A DNA stretch of 64,000 nucleotides from Butyrivibrio sp. AE3004 (GTDB lineage: Bacteria > Bacillota > Clostridia > Lachnospirales > Lachnospiraceae). Position numbers and translations under genes: made by a program. Below are positions 42,830-51,274 of the stretch, one piece after another (within the stretch, counting starts at the first letter, position 1; the number at the start of each line of letters is the position of its first letter). The stretch spans positions 62,001 to 126,000 of the forward strand of contig NZ_JNLQ01000001.1 in the NCBI RefSeq assembly GCF_000703165.1, read 5' to 3'. The notes under the pieces were generated by a model. The model saw only the letters and a program-made list of their open reading frames with translations, did not search any database and was not told the DNA's origin.

Positions 42830-44071
42830 TTATTCAGCAGGACTATATATAACACCAGTAAATATCGGATTTGCAAGCCTTTGGGTTACCGTAAATAGGA
42901 AAGGTCTGTCCAGATAAAAATAATAGTCTTTTTGCGATTCTAAAAGAGAACACCCAGAAGCACCTCCACACTCAATAAGACCTGCGCCTTTGACACCTTC
43001 TTCATCAATTTCAAAGCAGCAATTCTGTTCTGCTTTTACCAGAAATGCATTTATGGGATTCCCTACTATTTCAGAAAAATCGGCATCATCCTTGCAAAAG
43101 GCCGATTTTATGCCCATACCTTTCATCATGTCTATCATATCTATCCTTTCTGATACCCTGAATTTAGGAATCCGTACATGTACTATATATGAAGTATGCT
43201 TTGGAGTGTAACCTGTAGCCAATGCCAATAAACCATCCTCACTATTGATAACATCTTTTACCGTTTTTTCTCTGTCTGGAAGGACAAAAGTAGTTATATA
43301 ACCGCCATGTAGAGATTTTGAATACGTTGTAAAGCAGGACCCCTGCCCAATGAAAGTATAGTCTATGTCACACATATACTCCTGTTTCATCTTATTTCCA
43401 CTATCAATCGTAAAATAATCCTGTATATTCTCTTCCCTTCGGAATTCATTCATCCATTTTCCATTGAGCATTATGGTTGAAAATAGATAGAAGGCATCTT
43501 CATTTTTTGACTTTATTCTGGTAATTTCCGCATCCATAAATCCACCAGTCTTATCTGTAAGCCATTTAGCAATTTCATTATCTGTTGCGGGATCGCCCAT
43601 AACTGTACTATATGATTCAAAACCAGTTCTGTCGAAGATGCTTGTAAGGTTTTCTTTTTGTGGATACATGCACTTATCTATCCATAGTGATGAATTCATT
43701 TCACACATACAAGAGCCATATCCTTTAGGTGTTATCACTGCATCCCTGATAAGTTTTCCTATATGTGCCGTTTCATGTGCCTCCATTTTTAATGCATTAA
43801 GTATTTCTTCTTTAGTTTTTCCATTGCACAGTTCAGAGAGGATTATCATGGAATACAGTTCTGTTACCGGAGTTAAAACCCTATTAGTCTTTGCAGATTT
43901 TAAAGAATCAGAGATTATTTTTTTATACAGCTTATTAGGTCTTGATCCAAGTTCATACTTGGCAGATGCTTGCTTATCTTCAACATCAAATATTGCTTCA
44001 TAATAATCAACAGGTTCTGGAAGTGGGTTCGCTTTAGCTATGCATTCAGTTTTATTTTGGGTACAGGACAT
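42830..44071 (-). CDS. Serpin-family protein
   Basis: A 413-aa protein with the serpin core: NRVLTPVTELYSMIILSELC (helix B), FSTIMLNGKWMNEF (breach strand), YIVHVRIPKFRVSERIDMID, and the hinge and reactive loop EIDEEGVKGAGLIECGGASG followed by YFYLDRPFLFTVT and NPIFTGVIYSP. The hinge has the EEG of inhibitory serpins, but the loop is rich in Gly and Cys rather than Ala/Thr. No signal peptide is evident, which is unusual. Third gene of the radical SAM operon. It may inhibit an intracellular protease. Confidence 0.85.
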   Translation of the reverse strand: MSCTQNKTECIAKANPLPEPVDYYEAIFDVEDKQASAKYELGSRPNKLYKKIISDSLKSAKTNRVLTPVTELYSMIILSELCNGKTKEEILNALKMEAHETAHIGKLIRDAVITPKGYGSCMCEMNSSLWIDKCMYPQKENLTSIFDRTGFESYSTVMGDPATDNEIAKWLTDKTGGFMDAEITRIKSKNEDAFYLFSTIMLNGKWMNEFRREENIQDYFTIDSGNKMKQEYMCDIDYTFIGQGSCFTTYSKSLHGGYITTFVLPDREKTVKDVINSEDGLLALATGYTPKHTSYIVHVRIPKFRVSERIDMIDMMKGMGIKSAFCKDDADFSEIVGNPINAFLVKAEQNCCFEIDEEGVKGAGLIECGGASGCSLLESQKDYYFYLDRPFLFTVTQRLANPIFTGVIYSPAE

Positions 44072-44119
44072 TATTTCACTTGCAGTCTTCTTTTCTAACG
44101 TATGATATCGTTCATAACA

Positions 44120-44773
44120 CTAATACTCCTTTTCGCCGATTTTTCTCACATTTTCACCACACTCAGGACAATACTTCACTTTACTTCGTCCAATCGTCCA
44201 TTCATCAAATTGTTTACCGCACTTTTTGCATTTATAAGTAGTGATTATCGGAGGCCCATATAAACCAGTCATTGAGTTAAGATAAGGACTAAATGCACCT
44301 TCTCCTCTTTTTGTTCCGCAATACTTACAGTATTTTTCTCCAGGCAAAAGCTCCGACTGACAATTACCGCATCTGTTCTCATAATCTTGTGAGGAGACAT
44401 AACCACGATATCTCAGTTGTTGTTCAGTAGCTTTTATTATTCCTTTTAGATTTTTGACTACCGTTTCAACAGAAGCATATGAAATTTCCTGCCCCAACAG
44501 ATTCCCATCCTGTAAGGTCACACACAGCTTGTTGTCTTTATCATATAGCTGAGTTTTCAGTCCAGATAGCCATTTACTGGTGTTTGTACAAAAGACTATA
44601 AAAGCGATTGCCTTAGGACTTTGATTAAAAAAGGCCACATCTTCTGCATCAAATTTTTCTCCTGTAAATAAGATCGCATTATCCAGCTTCAAATCCAGAG
44701 CTTTTAAATATATCTCTTCCTTATCCGTAACGATATAGTATTCCTTGGTTGTTTCTGGTATTACTATCTGCAT
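44120..44773 (-). CDS. Double zinc-ribbon protein
   Basis: A 217-aa protein. The first 125 residues resemble a small alpha/beta domain (LYDKDNKLCVTLQDGNLLGQ). Then come two zinc ribbons: CGNCQSELLPGEKYCKYCG and CKKCGKQFDEW...YCPECG. It lies between the radical SAM and the serpin genes with 50-60 base gaps, so all three are cotranscribed. Role unknown; possible nucleic acid or protein adaptor. Confidence 0.65.
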   Translation of the reverse strand: MQIVIPETTKEYYIVTDKEEIYLKALDLKLDNAILFTGEKFDAEDVAFFNQSPKAIAFIVFCTNTSKWLSGLKTQLYDKDNKLCVTLQDGNLLGQEISYASVETVVKNLKGIIKATEQQLRYRGYVSSQDYENRCGNCQSELLPGEKYCKYCGTKRGEGAFSPYLNSMTGLYGPPIITTYKCKKCGKQFDEWTIGRSKVKYCPECGENVRKIGEKEY

Positions 44774-44831
44774 TCGTAAAACTCCTTCTTTTATGAAAAT
44801 TCCTCACTACAACACATGCATATCTATATAG

Positions 44832-45917
44832 TCATTCCGCTCTATCTCCTATCATTTTTGAAACACAATACCGTGGTTCATTTGCATCATAATCCCAGGT
44901 ATGTGCAGAATCTCCCATGCAAACACTTTTATGTTGGCAATCCTTACAAACAGCACTTTCAGCAGTACGATCCCGTCTGAAAGTCTCGAATCTTTTCTCC
45001 CATACATCACAGAAACTTTCTTTATATGCGTTCCCCTGCACAAGATCAGGTCTTCTTACAATATCAAGACAAGCAGCAATGTCACCATTAGCACAGATGC
45101 TTGCTATTTTTGTACCAGCTCCGCACTGGAAATAGTAATCACGAAGCTCGTCTTCATACTCATATGTAACAAAATGTGAGCAGCCATACGTAACATCCAT
45201 ATCATTGTCAGGATCAAAACGTTTTTCATGTATAAAATCGTATAATCCTTTCAACTGTTCTCCATTAAGGAGTAAGTCTTCATGCTCTTTTGCCCTGCCT
45301 ATAGGATCCATATTTACAACACGCCAGGAATAAAAATCCTCTGCTTTAACAAAGTTATAAATATCCTCTAACTGGTCAAAATTGTTTTTATGGATAACAG
45401 TAAGCGCTTGCGGCTCTATTTCAGCTCGTTTAAGCGCCCTTACTCCCTGCATCGCTTTCCTGAATGCACCGGGGCTCCTTCTAAAAGCATCATGTGCCGC
45501 TTCTAAACCATCAATACTAATCGCTACCGTATCCAGACCAGCTTTTTTAAGGCTCTTCGCCATTCCATCATCTATCATCGTTCCGTTTGTGGTTATTCCT
45601 ACCGGAAATCCAAGATCATGAGATGCTTCGATTACCCTAATAAAATCCGGATGAAGCATCGGTTCTCCGCCGGTAACACATATCATTATTTGGCTTGAAT
45701 CATACCGCTCGGATACTCCCTTCAAAATCCTACTAATCACTTCAAAATCAAGGTATGTCACATTAGTATTTAAGCAACTGCTTCCACAATGCATACAGTT
45801 CAGATTACATCTGTCCGTTAGCTCAAAGAATAAAAAGGTGAGCTTAGGATTCTTCCATAGCTGTCTCTGATAAGCTGCTAATGCCTGCATATTTTTTTCT
45901 TTGATCGGATGGAACAT
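44832..45917 (-). CDS. Radical SAM/SPASM maturase-like enzyme
   Basis: A 361-aa enzyme with the CxxxCxxC iron-sulfur motif (TDRCNLNCMHCGSSC near residue 36), the GGEP SAM-binding motif, GITTNGTMI, and a C-terminal SPASM domain with clustered cysteines (YYFQCGAGTKIASICANGD, CKDCQHKSVCMGD). SPASM enzymes modify ribosomal peptides or activate sulfatases. No precursor-like peptide gene stands out nearby, so its substrate may be the neighbouring proteins or an undetected peptide. AGGAG precedes the ATG. Confidence 0.9.
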   Translation of the reverse strand: MFHPIKEKNMQALAAYQRQLWKNPKLTFLFFELTDRCNLNCMHCGSSCLNTNVTYLDFEVISRILKGVSERYDSSQIMICVTGGEPMLHPDFIRVIEASHDLGFPVGITTNGTMIDDGMAKSLKKAGLDTVAISIDGLEAAHDAFRRSPGAFRKAMQGVRALKRAEIEPQALTVIHKNNFDQLEDIYNFVKAEDFYSWRVVNMDPIGRAKEHEDLLLNGEQLKGLYDFIHEKRFDPDNDMDVTYGCSHFVTYEYEDELRDYYFQCGAGTKIASICANGDIAACLDIVRRPDLVQGNAYKESFCDVWEKRFETFRRDRTAESAVCKDCQHKSVCMGDSAHTWDYDANEPRYCVSKMIGDRAE

Positions 45918-46243
45918 GGCTACTCCTTGAAAGACGATTGCTTCTATTTTCTATTCTATATTTTAAATTATAAAATCCACATTGGACAAAATATGTCTAA
46001 ATTTGGAATAAATTTCTAATTTTAATTTATGCTCCAATTTTATAATGGACTTACAATAAAATGCCTATTTGATTGCAAAGAAAAAGGCCGCTATTATTGC
46101 GACGGTCGTAGTTTTCAGAATGATTAATTAAGAAAAGTTTTAGAAATGATGCCTACCAGCTACGATAAAATGTATTATAGCAATCAAATATGTCTTTTTT
46201 ATTCAATAGGTTCAGTATTAACCCAGGAGAGGAGTGTGCTTGT
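45918..46243. other. Divergent promoter region
   Basis: Very AT-rich DNA between the minus-strand radical SAM operon and the plus-strand zinc-knuckle/HNH operon. An imperfect stem (GGCCGCTATTATTGCGACGGTC, read with mismatches, 46085-46110) is present. Promoters for both operons are expected here. Confidence 0.45.
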
Positions 46244-46468
46244 ATGCAAATAGAAATTGGAATACTTCACAAAGGAGATTCTGTCTTGAATGTATGGGAT
46301 AATAACATAGCTGTACGCCGGAAAAATGAGGACGTAGAGATATTTCATTATGACATAGATGATGAAGGACTGCCCCGGCTGTCAAATAATAGCATATTGA
46401 TCACACAGGGAAACGGCGTTATTAAAACAAAATCCGAGGATGGCTCAGTAGAAATGGGGACTTTTTGA
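46244..46468 (+). CDS. Hypothetical 74-aa protein, first gene of the HNH operon
   Basis: MQIEIGILHKGDSVLNVWDN begins a small beta-rich protein. ATG 46244 has GAGAGGAG nine bases upstream; the longer frame from 46190 lacks a site. No family recognised. The next gene follows after 18 bases. Confidence 0.6.
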   Translation: MQIEIGILHKGDSVLNVWDNNIAVRRKNEDVEIFHYDIDDEGLPRLSNNSILITQGNGVIKTKSEDGSVEMGTF

Positions 46469-46486
46469 TGATAGAGGTGACAAACT

Positions 46487-46753
46487 ATGGCGAAAGAAAG
46501 AATATGTAGCTATTGCGGCGGCTCAGGTCACGATGCCAGGAATTGTCCGAGCAAAAAAGCTAATACCCCTAAAGATAAATCCGTATGGTATAAAGTGGAC
46601 AACCTTACTGATGAGCAAGCTGACAAAATGACTTCTGGATTTATGAATTTAAAGAGAAAAATTGCGCCTGATGCTCATGGTGCTTACCTTAAAGGAGATA
46701 AAAAGAGTTTACCTGGCATGATAGCAAAAGCATTAGGTCGAAAGGATGACTAA
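46487..46753 (+). CDS. CCHC zinc-knuckle protein
   Basis: An 88-aa protein beginning with a retroviral-type zinc knuckle, CSYCGGSGHDARNC (C-x2-C-x4-H-x4-C), which normally binds single-stranded nucleic acid. The rest is lysine-rich and helical (LTDEQADKMTSGFMNLKRKI). Its stop overlaps the HNH start (TAATG). Knuckles are uncommon in bacteria. Confidence 0.8.
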   Translation: MAKERICSYCGGSGHDARNCPSKKANTPKDKSVWYKVDNLTDEQADKMTSGFMNLKRKIAPDAHGAYLKGDKKSLPGMIAKALGRKDD

Positions 46754-46989
46754 TGGCAAAGTTTTTTCCACGGGATAATGATCATATCAAAGCGCAAAAA
46801 GCCGGAAAAGAGAGAGACAGCTATATTTGCTTTGTTTGCGGAAAAATATGTAAAGACGCTCATGGACACCATGTGATTGAGGTCTGTGAAGGTGGTCCAT
46901 CCACTCCAGATAATATAATTACCCTATGTCCAGAGTGCCATCGTGCATATCATAAAGGCTTATTGAATATAGATATAGGTACATTTTAA
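46753..46989 (+). CDS. Small HNH endonuclease
   Basis: A 78-aa HNH protein: CFVCGKI, then GHHVIEVCEGGPSTPDNIIT with the catalytic His pair, and LCPECHRAYHKG. The two Cys pairs bind structural zinc. Coupled to the zinc-knuckle gene. Together they could form a nucleic acid recognition and cleavage unit. Confidence 0.85.
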   Translation: MAKFFPRDNDHIKAQKAGKERDSYICFVCGKICKDAHGHHVIEVCEGGPSTPDNIITLCPECHRAYHKGLLNIDIGTF

Positions 46990-47055
46990 TAGCTGAACCG
47001 AGAGTTTGAAATTTTTTCTGTAAATATGGGTATTCTATGATAATTTAGATTTATG

Positions 47056-47086
47056 AGGGAGCAATCAGACTGGTTGCTTCCTTTTT
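47056..47086 (+). terminator. Terminator of the HNH operon
   Basis: GGAGCAA...TTGCTTCC followed by TTTTTC. Confidence 0.8.
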
Positions 47087-47199
47087 CTGACTATACATTT
47101 ATTAAAGATATAAGTCAATATCAGTTTGTGATTGTACCAAGGATTGTAGTATGATTATTTGTATATGCAATCGATAAATCGGAGTTTACGGAGAAAAAC

Positions 47200-48003
47200 A
47201 TGCCTGGTTTAAATGAAAAAAATATATCTTCTGATCACGGAACAACGTACTATTGGACAAATGAGATTGAGAGTGCTGTCTCATTGGTGTTCCTTCCGGG
47301 GCTGAGTGCGGATCATCGGCTGTTCGAGCCGCAGCTGTTGTTTTTCTGGGATAAGATCAAAGTCCTGGTATGGGATTGCCCGTGCCACGGGAAGTCAAGA
47401 CCCTATGATTCCTTTTCATATGCCAATGTCAGCGATGAACTGAACCGCATTCTTGAAACTGAGTGTGTGGATCAGGCGGTCTTCATCGGACAGTCACTGG
47501 GAGGTATGATTGCCCAGTATTATATCGATCAGCATCCAGCCCGGGCAGCCGGTTTTATTTCGGTTGACAGTGTACCTTTCGGAGATTATTACTCGAAATC
47601 AGATATGTTCTGGCTGTCTCAATTAGAATGGATGTGCAGAATGTTTCCTGATCAGTTGCTGAGATTTTCGATGGCAAAGATATGCGGAGCCACAGAGACA
47701 GCCCGCAAACGAATGCTCGCCATGCTGTCTTCTTACACAAAGAATGAACTGTGCCGCCTACTGTATGTCGGTGAAGCGGCTTTCATTCCCGAAAACAAAC
47801 ATATTGATATTCCATGCAGAACGATTCTGCTGCTTGGTGATAAGGATAAAGTCGGAAAGGTGGCTGCATATAACAGGGAATGGTCACGGCGGACCGGATT
47901 TCCGCTGATCCTGATTCGGGAGGCAGCACATAATGCAAACGATGATCAGCCGGATCAAGTCAACGGAATTATTCATGACTTCTTGAAAACAATCAGCAGA
48001 TAA
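47200..48003 (+). CDS. Alpha/beta-hydrolase
   Basis: A 267-aa hydrolase with oxyanion block LPGLSADHRLF, nucleophile elbow IGQSLGGMIAQY near residue 99, acid region LLLGDKDKV near 210 and histidine REAAHNANDD near 242. Its DNA is visibly more GC-rich than its neighbours, which suggests recent transfer. GGAG lies six bases before the ATG. Substrate unknown. Confidence 0.85.
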   Translation: MPGLNEKNISSDHGTTYYWTNEIESAVSLVFLPGLSADHRLFEPQLLFFWDKIKVLVWDCPCHGKSRPYDSFSYANVSDELNRILETECVDQAVFIGQSLGGMIAQYYIDQHPARAAGFISVDSVPFGDYYSKSDMFWLSQLEWMCRMFPDQLLRFSMAKICGATETARKRMLAMLSSYTKNELCRLLYVGEAAFIPENKHIDIPCRTILLLGDKDKVGKVAAYNREWSRRTGFPLILIREAAHNANDDQPDQVNGIIHDFLKTISR

Positions 48004-48033
48004 ATCCAAGGATCAATTCAAATTTGCACGAAT

Positions 48034-48062
48034 AACCTCTATCCCAAATGAGATAGAGGTTT
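48034..48062 (+). terminator. Terminator after the hydrolase
   Basis: AACCTCTATC/GATAGAGGTT stem followed by TAAAT; T-run is short. Confidence 0.6.
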
Positions 48063-48068
48063 AAATCG

Positions 48069-48281
48069 TTAATCTGAAAGTCTGCCAGGATACATGATTG
48101 AAAGCTCACCGCGAACTCTACCCCAGTTTCTGATTGGCATGGTCCACTTCTTGGTAACCTCAAATGTAGCAAGATAAAGAGCCTTCATCAGCGCCTGAGG
48201 GCTAGGAAATACAGTTCTTTGCTTGTTCAGTCTGCGATAGCATGAATTCAGGCTTTCAATCGCGTTAGTAGTACTATGACG
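48069..48281 (-). pseudogene. IS256-family transposase C-terminal remnant
   Basis: The frame reads RHSTTNAIESLNSCYRRLNK, QRTVFPSPQALMKALYLATF, then KKWTMPIRNWGRVRGELS and ends normally. These are the last 70 residues of a Mutator/IS256 transposase with the E of the DDE triad in NAIES. The 5' end runs into a 34-bp palindrome. Confidence 0.85.
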
Positions 48282-48300
48282 ATATCGTCATAGCACTACT
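48267..48300. repeat. 34-bp near-perfect palindrome at the IS256 break
   Basis: The centre is CTATGACGATATCGTCATAG (perfect, 48274-48293), flanked by AGTAGT-A and C-ACTACT. Half of it is transposase coding sequence (RHSTT), so the palindrome probably arose by an inverted duplication at the deletion point. Confidence 0.7.
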
Positions 48301-48318
48301 TATACCGATAAATTAATT

Positions 48319-48376
48319 ATGCCGATATTTTCTGGAATACTAGTCTACTTAGGACTTTCCCGTGAAATATCGGCAT
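48319..48376. repeat. 12-bp inverted repeat beside the recombinase gene
   Basis: ATGCCGATATTT (48319) and AAATATCGGCAT (48365) flank a 34-base spacer right after the recombinase stop. It could be a terminator or a recombinase core site. Confidence 0.55.
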
Positions 48377-48381
48377 AGTTT

Positions 48382-49179
48382 TTACAGCTTATATAACTGT
48401 TTCATTACACTTTTATCTTTCCAGGTTTTTTCTTTATTGTTGGATGGATATGCTTTTTCTATAGAATCAGCAAGTGTTTTTAGTGTTGCAAACGCATAGA
48501 ATCCGCTGGTTGTTGAAATGCTTTCATGTCCCAAAAGCTGCTGTATATATGACAATGGGCATCCAGCCTGATAAAGATTCATGGCTCTTGTTTTTCTAAG
48601 AATGTGAAAATGCACTTTTTCAGGCATTATAATGCTTTTACCGCTCATGGCAACATATTTTTTGAGTATGTTCTGGATGGTATCATCAGAAAGTCTATGG
48701 CAAATACCATGCGTAGTTGCAAAAAACAACGGTGTACTTACGGAGTTTGACCCATGAAACTCCATTAAATATTCCGTTAAATGTTCAACTGTCTTATTCA
48801 TAAGTGGCACATTCCTGTATTTTTGCCCTTTACCCAATACGTTCACATATGGGACTTCTACATCCAAGTGAATCGATGCCAAAGTCAGTCCAATTAACTC
48901 ACTAACTCGAAGAGCAGCATCATAACCAAGCATAAGAATCATCAGATCACGTCGTCCCATTTTAGTATCCTGAGATGGCGCTGATAATAATCCTTTGAGC
49001 TGGCCATCTTCAAAATACTCTATTTCCTGCTGTGTAACAGGCAGACCTTTTATCGCTTTAGAGTTTACTGAAAGTGCTGTGATTTCAACAGATTCCTCTG
49101 CAGCATATGCAAGAAGTGAGCGGATTGCTGTCATCCTGAGATTGCAGGTTTTTTCGCTAAGCTTTAGTGTATCCTTCAT
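48382..49179 (-). CDS. Tyrosine recombinase, probably 5' truncated
   Basis: The catalytic domain is complete: Arg in GYDAALRVSELIGLTL, Lys in VLGKGQKYRNVPL, HILRKTRAMNL, LGHESISTTSGFYAF with Tyr. The frame continues upstream of ATG 49179 (NEYINYLESEESIERKDICY) to about 49300 without a start codon, inside the hipA fragment. So the N-terminal domain has lost its beginning. Activity is doubtful. Confidence 0.8.
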   Translation of the reverse strand: MKDTLKLSEKTCNLRMTAIRSLLAYAAEESVEITALSVNSKAIKGLPVTQQEIEYFEDGQLKGLLSAPSQDTKMGRRDLMILMLGYDAALRVSELIGLTLASIHLDVEVPYVNVLGKGQKYRNVPLMNKTVEHLTEYLMEFHGSNSVSTPLFFATTHGICHRLSDDTIQNILKKYVAMSGKSIIMPEKVHFHILRKTRAMNLYQAGCPLSYIQQLLGHESISTTSGFYAFATLKTLADSIEKAYPSNNKEKTWKDKSVMKQLYKL

Positions 49180-49280
49180 GAATAAGAGATATCTTTTTAG
49201 AGCATCTTTATTAAAGCATCGATAGCAGATATCCTTTCTTTCAATGGATTCTTCACTTTCAAGATAATTTATGTATTCAT

Positions 49281-49703
49281 TTAAAGCTCTTCTATTGTAT
49301 CGAAATCTAGGCCAGCACTCCTGTAATCAAAATCAGATTCCTTAGATGGCATGTATTCCAGGGCACCCATACCGTTTTTGCCAACGTATGCCAAACTCTC
49401 TAATGTGCTAATTTCACCTCTTTTAATACCAATTGATTCCAAGTGCCTGTCCAGTAGCAGTTGCCCCCAACTATCAGGAAGACTGTCAGCAAAAACCCCG
49501 AATAACCCGCCAAAACGGTCTAAAGACCTTTCATTCGGCACAAAAACATCATTTCGTAGAGGCAGTGAAAATGGACTGATAGAAAAACCATTTTTCTGCC
49601 ATTCGCTATCATACTGAAAAGCAACTCTTTTGTCGGGAGTTTCGGCAAGCGTGCCTACATGAAGCCCATGATAGTATACATCTAATGTTTTATTTGCTCG
49701 CAT
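49281..49703 (-). pseudogene. hipA: HipA N-terminal fragment (HipS-like)
   Basis: The 140 residues cover the N-terminal HipA subdomain (DVYYHGLHVGTLAETPDKRV, SLPLRNDVFVPN, FGGLFGVFADSLPDSWGQLL). The kinase core is absent because the frame stops at the recombinase junction. HipA kinases are about 400 aa. The remaining piece matches the part that exists as a separate HipS protein in HipBST systems, so residual activity as an antitoxin-like piece cannot be excluded. It overlaps hipB by 14 bases. Confidence 0.85.
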
Positions 49704-49974
49704 TAATTACCTCTTCGATACTGTTATAAACGGGTTCTGTAAACAGATTGTTTATTTCCTGTATCAGCCCCAGTTCCATTGTTAGCTTTATAAATGATTC
49801 AAGCGATATCTTTCCCGTCTTTTCAAATTTTCGCAAAGTTGCATAACTTACATTGCTTCTTCCAGCAAGCTCTTTTTGCGTGATTTTTTTTCTTTTTCTT
49901 ACATTTTTGACTTTATTTGCCAGTCTCATTGCTACATCAGATGGGGTGTCCCACATATAGTTAATATAGTCCAT
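49690..49974 (-). CDS. hipB: HipB-type XRE antitoxin
   Basis: A 94-aa DNA-binding protein with the helix-turn-helix RKKITQKELAGRSNVSYATL followed by RKFEKTGKISLESFIKLTME. The arrangement upstream of hipA is standard. With the kinase lost, it is an orphan regulator. Confidence 0.85.
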   Translation of the reverse strand: MDYINYMWDTPSDVAMRLANKVKNVRKRKKITQKELAGRSNVSYATLRKFEKTGKISLESFIKLTMELGLIQEINNLFTEPVYNSIEEVINASK

Positions 49975-50126
49975 AATTTCATCCTTTCTATTGCTATTAT
50001 TATAGCATTTTTAGGATGTCTGCAGCAATAAATTGATACTATAATAGCGTTTTTAATGCATTCGATTACGTTTGATTACGCAAAGAAAAAAGCCAGGAGT
50101 TATCTCCCAGCTCATTTCTCTTTCGC

Positions 50127-50894
50127 TTATATTTCATATGATACTTTCAGGCATTTTGGTTTCCGATTCTCTATTTTTTTCTTAAATATACTAAAATTGA
50201 GGCAGTAGAGAATAATTGTTGCTAATACAATATCGCTGATATAGCATCCCACAAATAAAGCGCAATATCTTTTCTCAATATATTTTGCAAGCATCATCAT
50301 AAGAAATATTGTCCATGTGATGAGCACACAAATTCCATACGAAATATCTTTACAGCTACTAATACGGCACAAATTTTGTATATGCTTATAAAATTTGCTG
50401 GGGTTTCCTTTGATCCCTGCCACGATATCATCTTTGAAAATATCCAATATAAACACAGCACACGATCCCCCCATAACTAATTCCTGCATTGATACATAAA
50501 TGATCATATTTATAAATAGAGCATAAATTTCAAGCCTTTGTATATCAAAATCGTTAAGATTCTCAAAGTTGAGCTTTTGGTGCATCAACTTTTCTAATCC
50601 CACCAATATTTTAACCAACACCACATTGACTAATAAAGGTGCAACAAATTCACATACCGCTTGAAAAAATGAATTTTCTATTATTTGCAATTGATCTACT
50701 GCGCTCGTCAGAAATAAAAGTACCCCATAAAAGAAAAGCGCCAAGATAAAATAGATAAAATATAATACTGATGTACCATCTAACGCTGAAAGCGCAAACG
50801 GTGCTCGTTTGTATTGTGTTATTTTCCACATGATACTTCCAGCAGAAATAAAAATAAGTAGCATTAGCACCCCAAGTAACATGACGTTTATCAT
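50127..50894 (-). CDS. Hypothetical polytopic membrane protein
   Basis: A 255-aa protein with about six membrane segments (for example VMLLGVLMLLIFISAGSIMW, VLYFIYFILALFFYGVLLFL, DIVLATIILYCLNFSIF). No family recognised. Single gene with very AT-rich flanks. Confidence 0.6.
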   Translation of the reverse strand: MINVMLLGVLMLLIFISAGSIMWKITQYKRAPFALSALDGTSVLYFIYFILALFFYGVLLFLTSAVDQLQIIENSFFQAVCEFVAPLLVNVVLVKILVGLEKLMHQKLNFENLNDFDIQRLEIYALFINMIIYVSMQELVMGGSCAVFILDIFKDDIVAGIKGNPSKFYKHIQNLCRISSCKDISYGICVLITWTIFLMMMLAKYIEKRYCALFVGCYISDIVLATIILYCLNFSIFKKKIENRKPKCLKVSYEI

Positions 50895-51165
50895 TCTTTC
50901 GCCTCCAATTTTTCATAGATCATTTTTCATTGTCTATTTATCCCTTTTATACAATTATAAATCAAATAATTACGTTTTATAATAACAATTTTACCGATTT
51001 AATGTCTTTTATTATCCATTTTACGCAAATTAGCTTTATCAAAAAACATAAATAAAAATGATATTTTATAGTACTTTAGAAAGTTCCCAATTCAAAATAT
51101 CACTATATCTAATGCATAATTCAATTGACATCAATTTTTATAAATCTTAAAATATTATTAATTTT

Positions 51166-51250
51166 AAAAGCAAACTAACTGGAAACCATAGGACGCAAAG
51201 CTATAGGGACTTTAACATGTCAGCCAGTTGCAAAAAAATGGCTGCACAAG
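51166..51250 (+). promoter_or_regulatory. Cyclic di-GMP-I (GEMM) riboswitch
   Basis: The conserved core GGAAACC-ATAGGACGCAAAGC-TATAGG is followed by a GTCAGCCAGTT closing strand pairing with AACTGG. GGACGCAAAGC is the hallmark of GEMM-I aptamers. After it, CAGCCA and TGGCTG can form an alternative stem that competes with the closing helix. The aptamer could also be a cGAMP-sensing variant. It lies 25 bases before the CHAP gene. Confidence 0.85.
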
Positions 51251-51274
51251 TCAAAAAAATATTGGAGGGTTCCT

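Noticed and set aside
44832..46468. A RiPP precursor peptide beside the radical SAM enzyme
   Set aside because: No short ORF with a good ribosome site and a conserved-looking leader and core was seen; the 74-aa protein at 46244 is divergent and not peptide-like.
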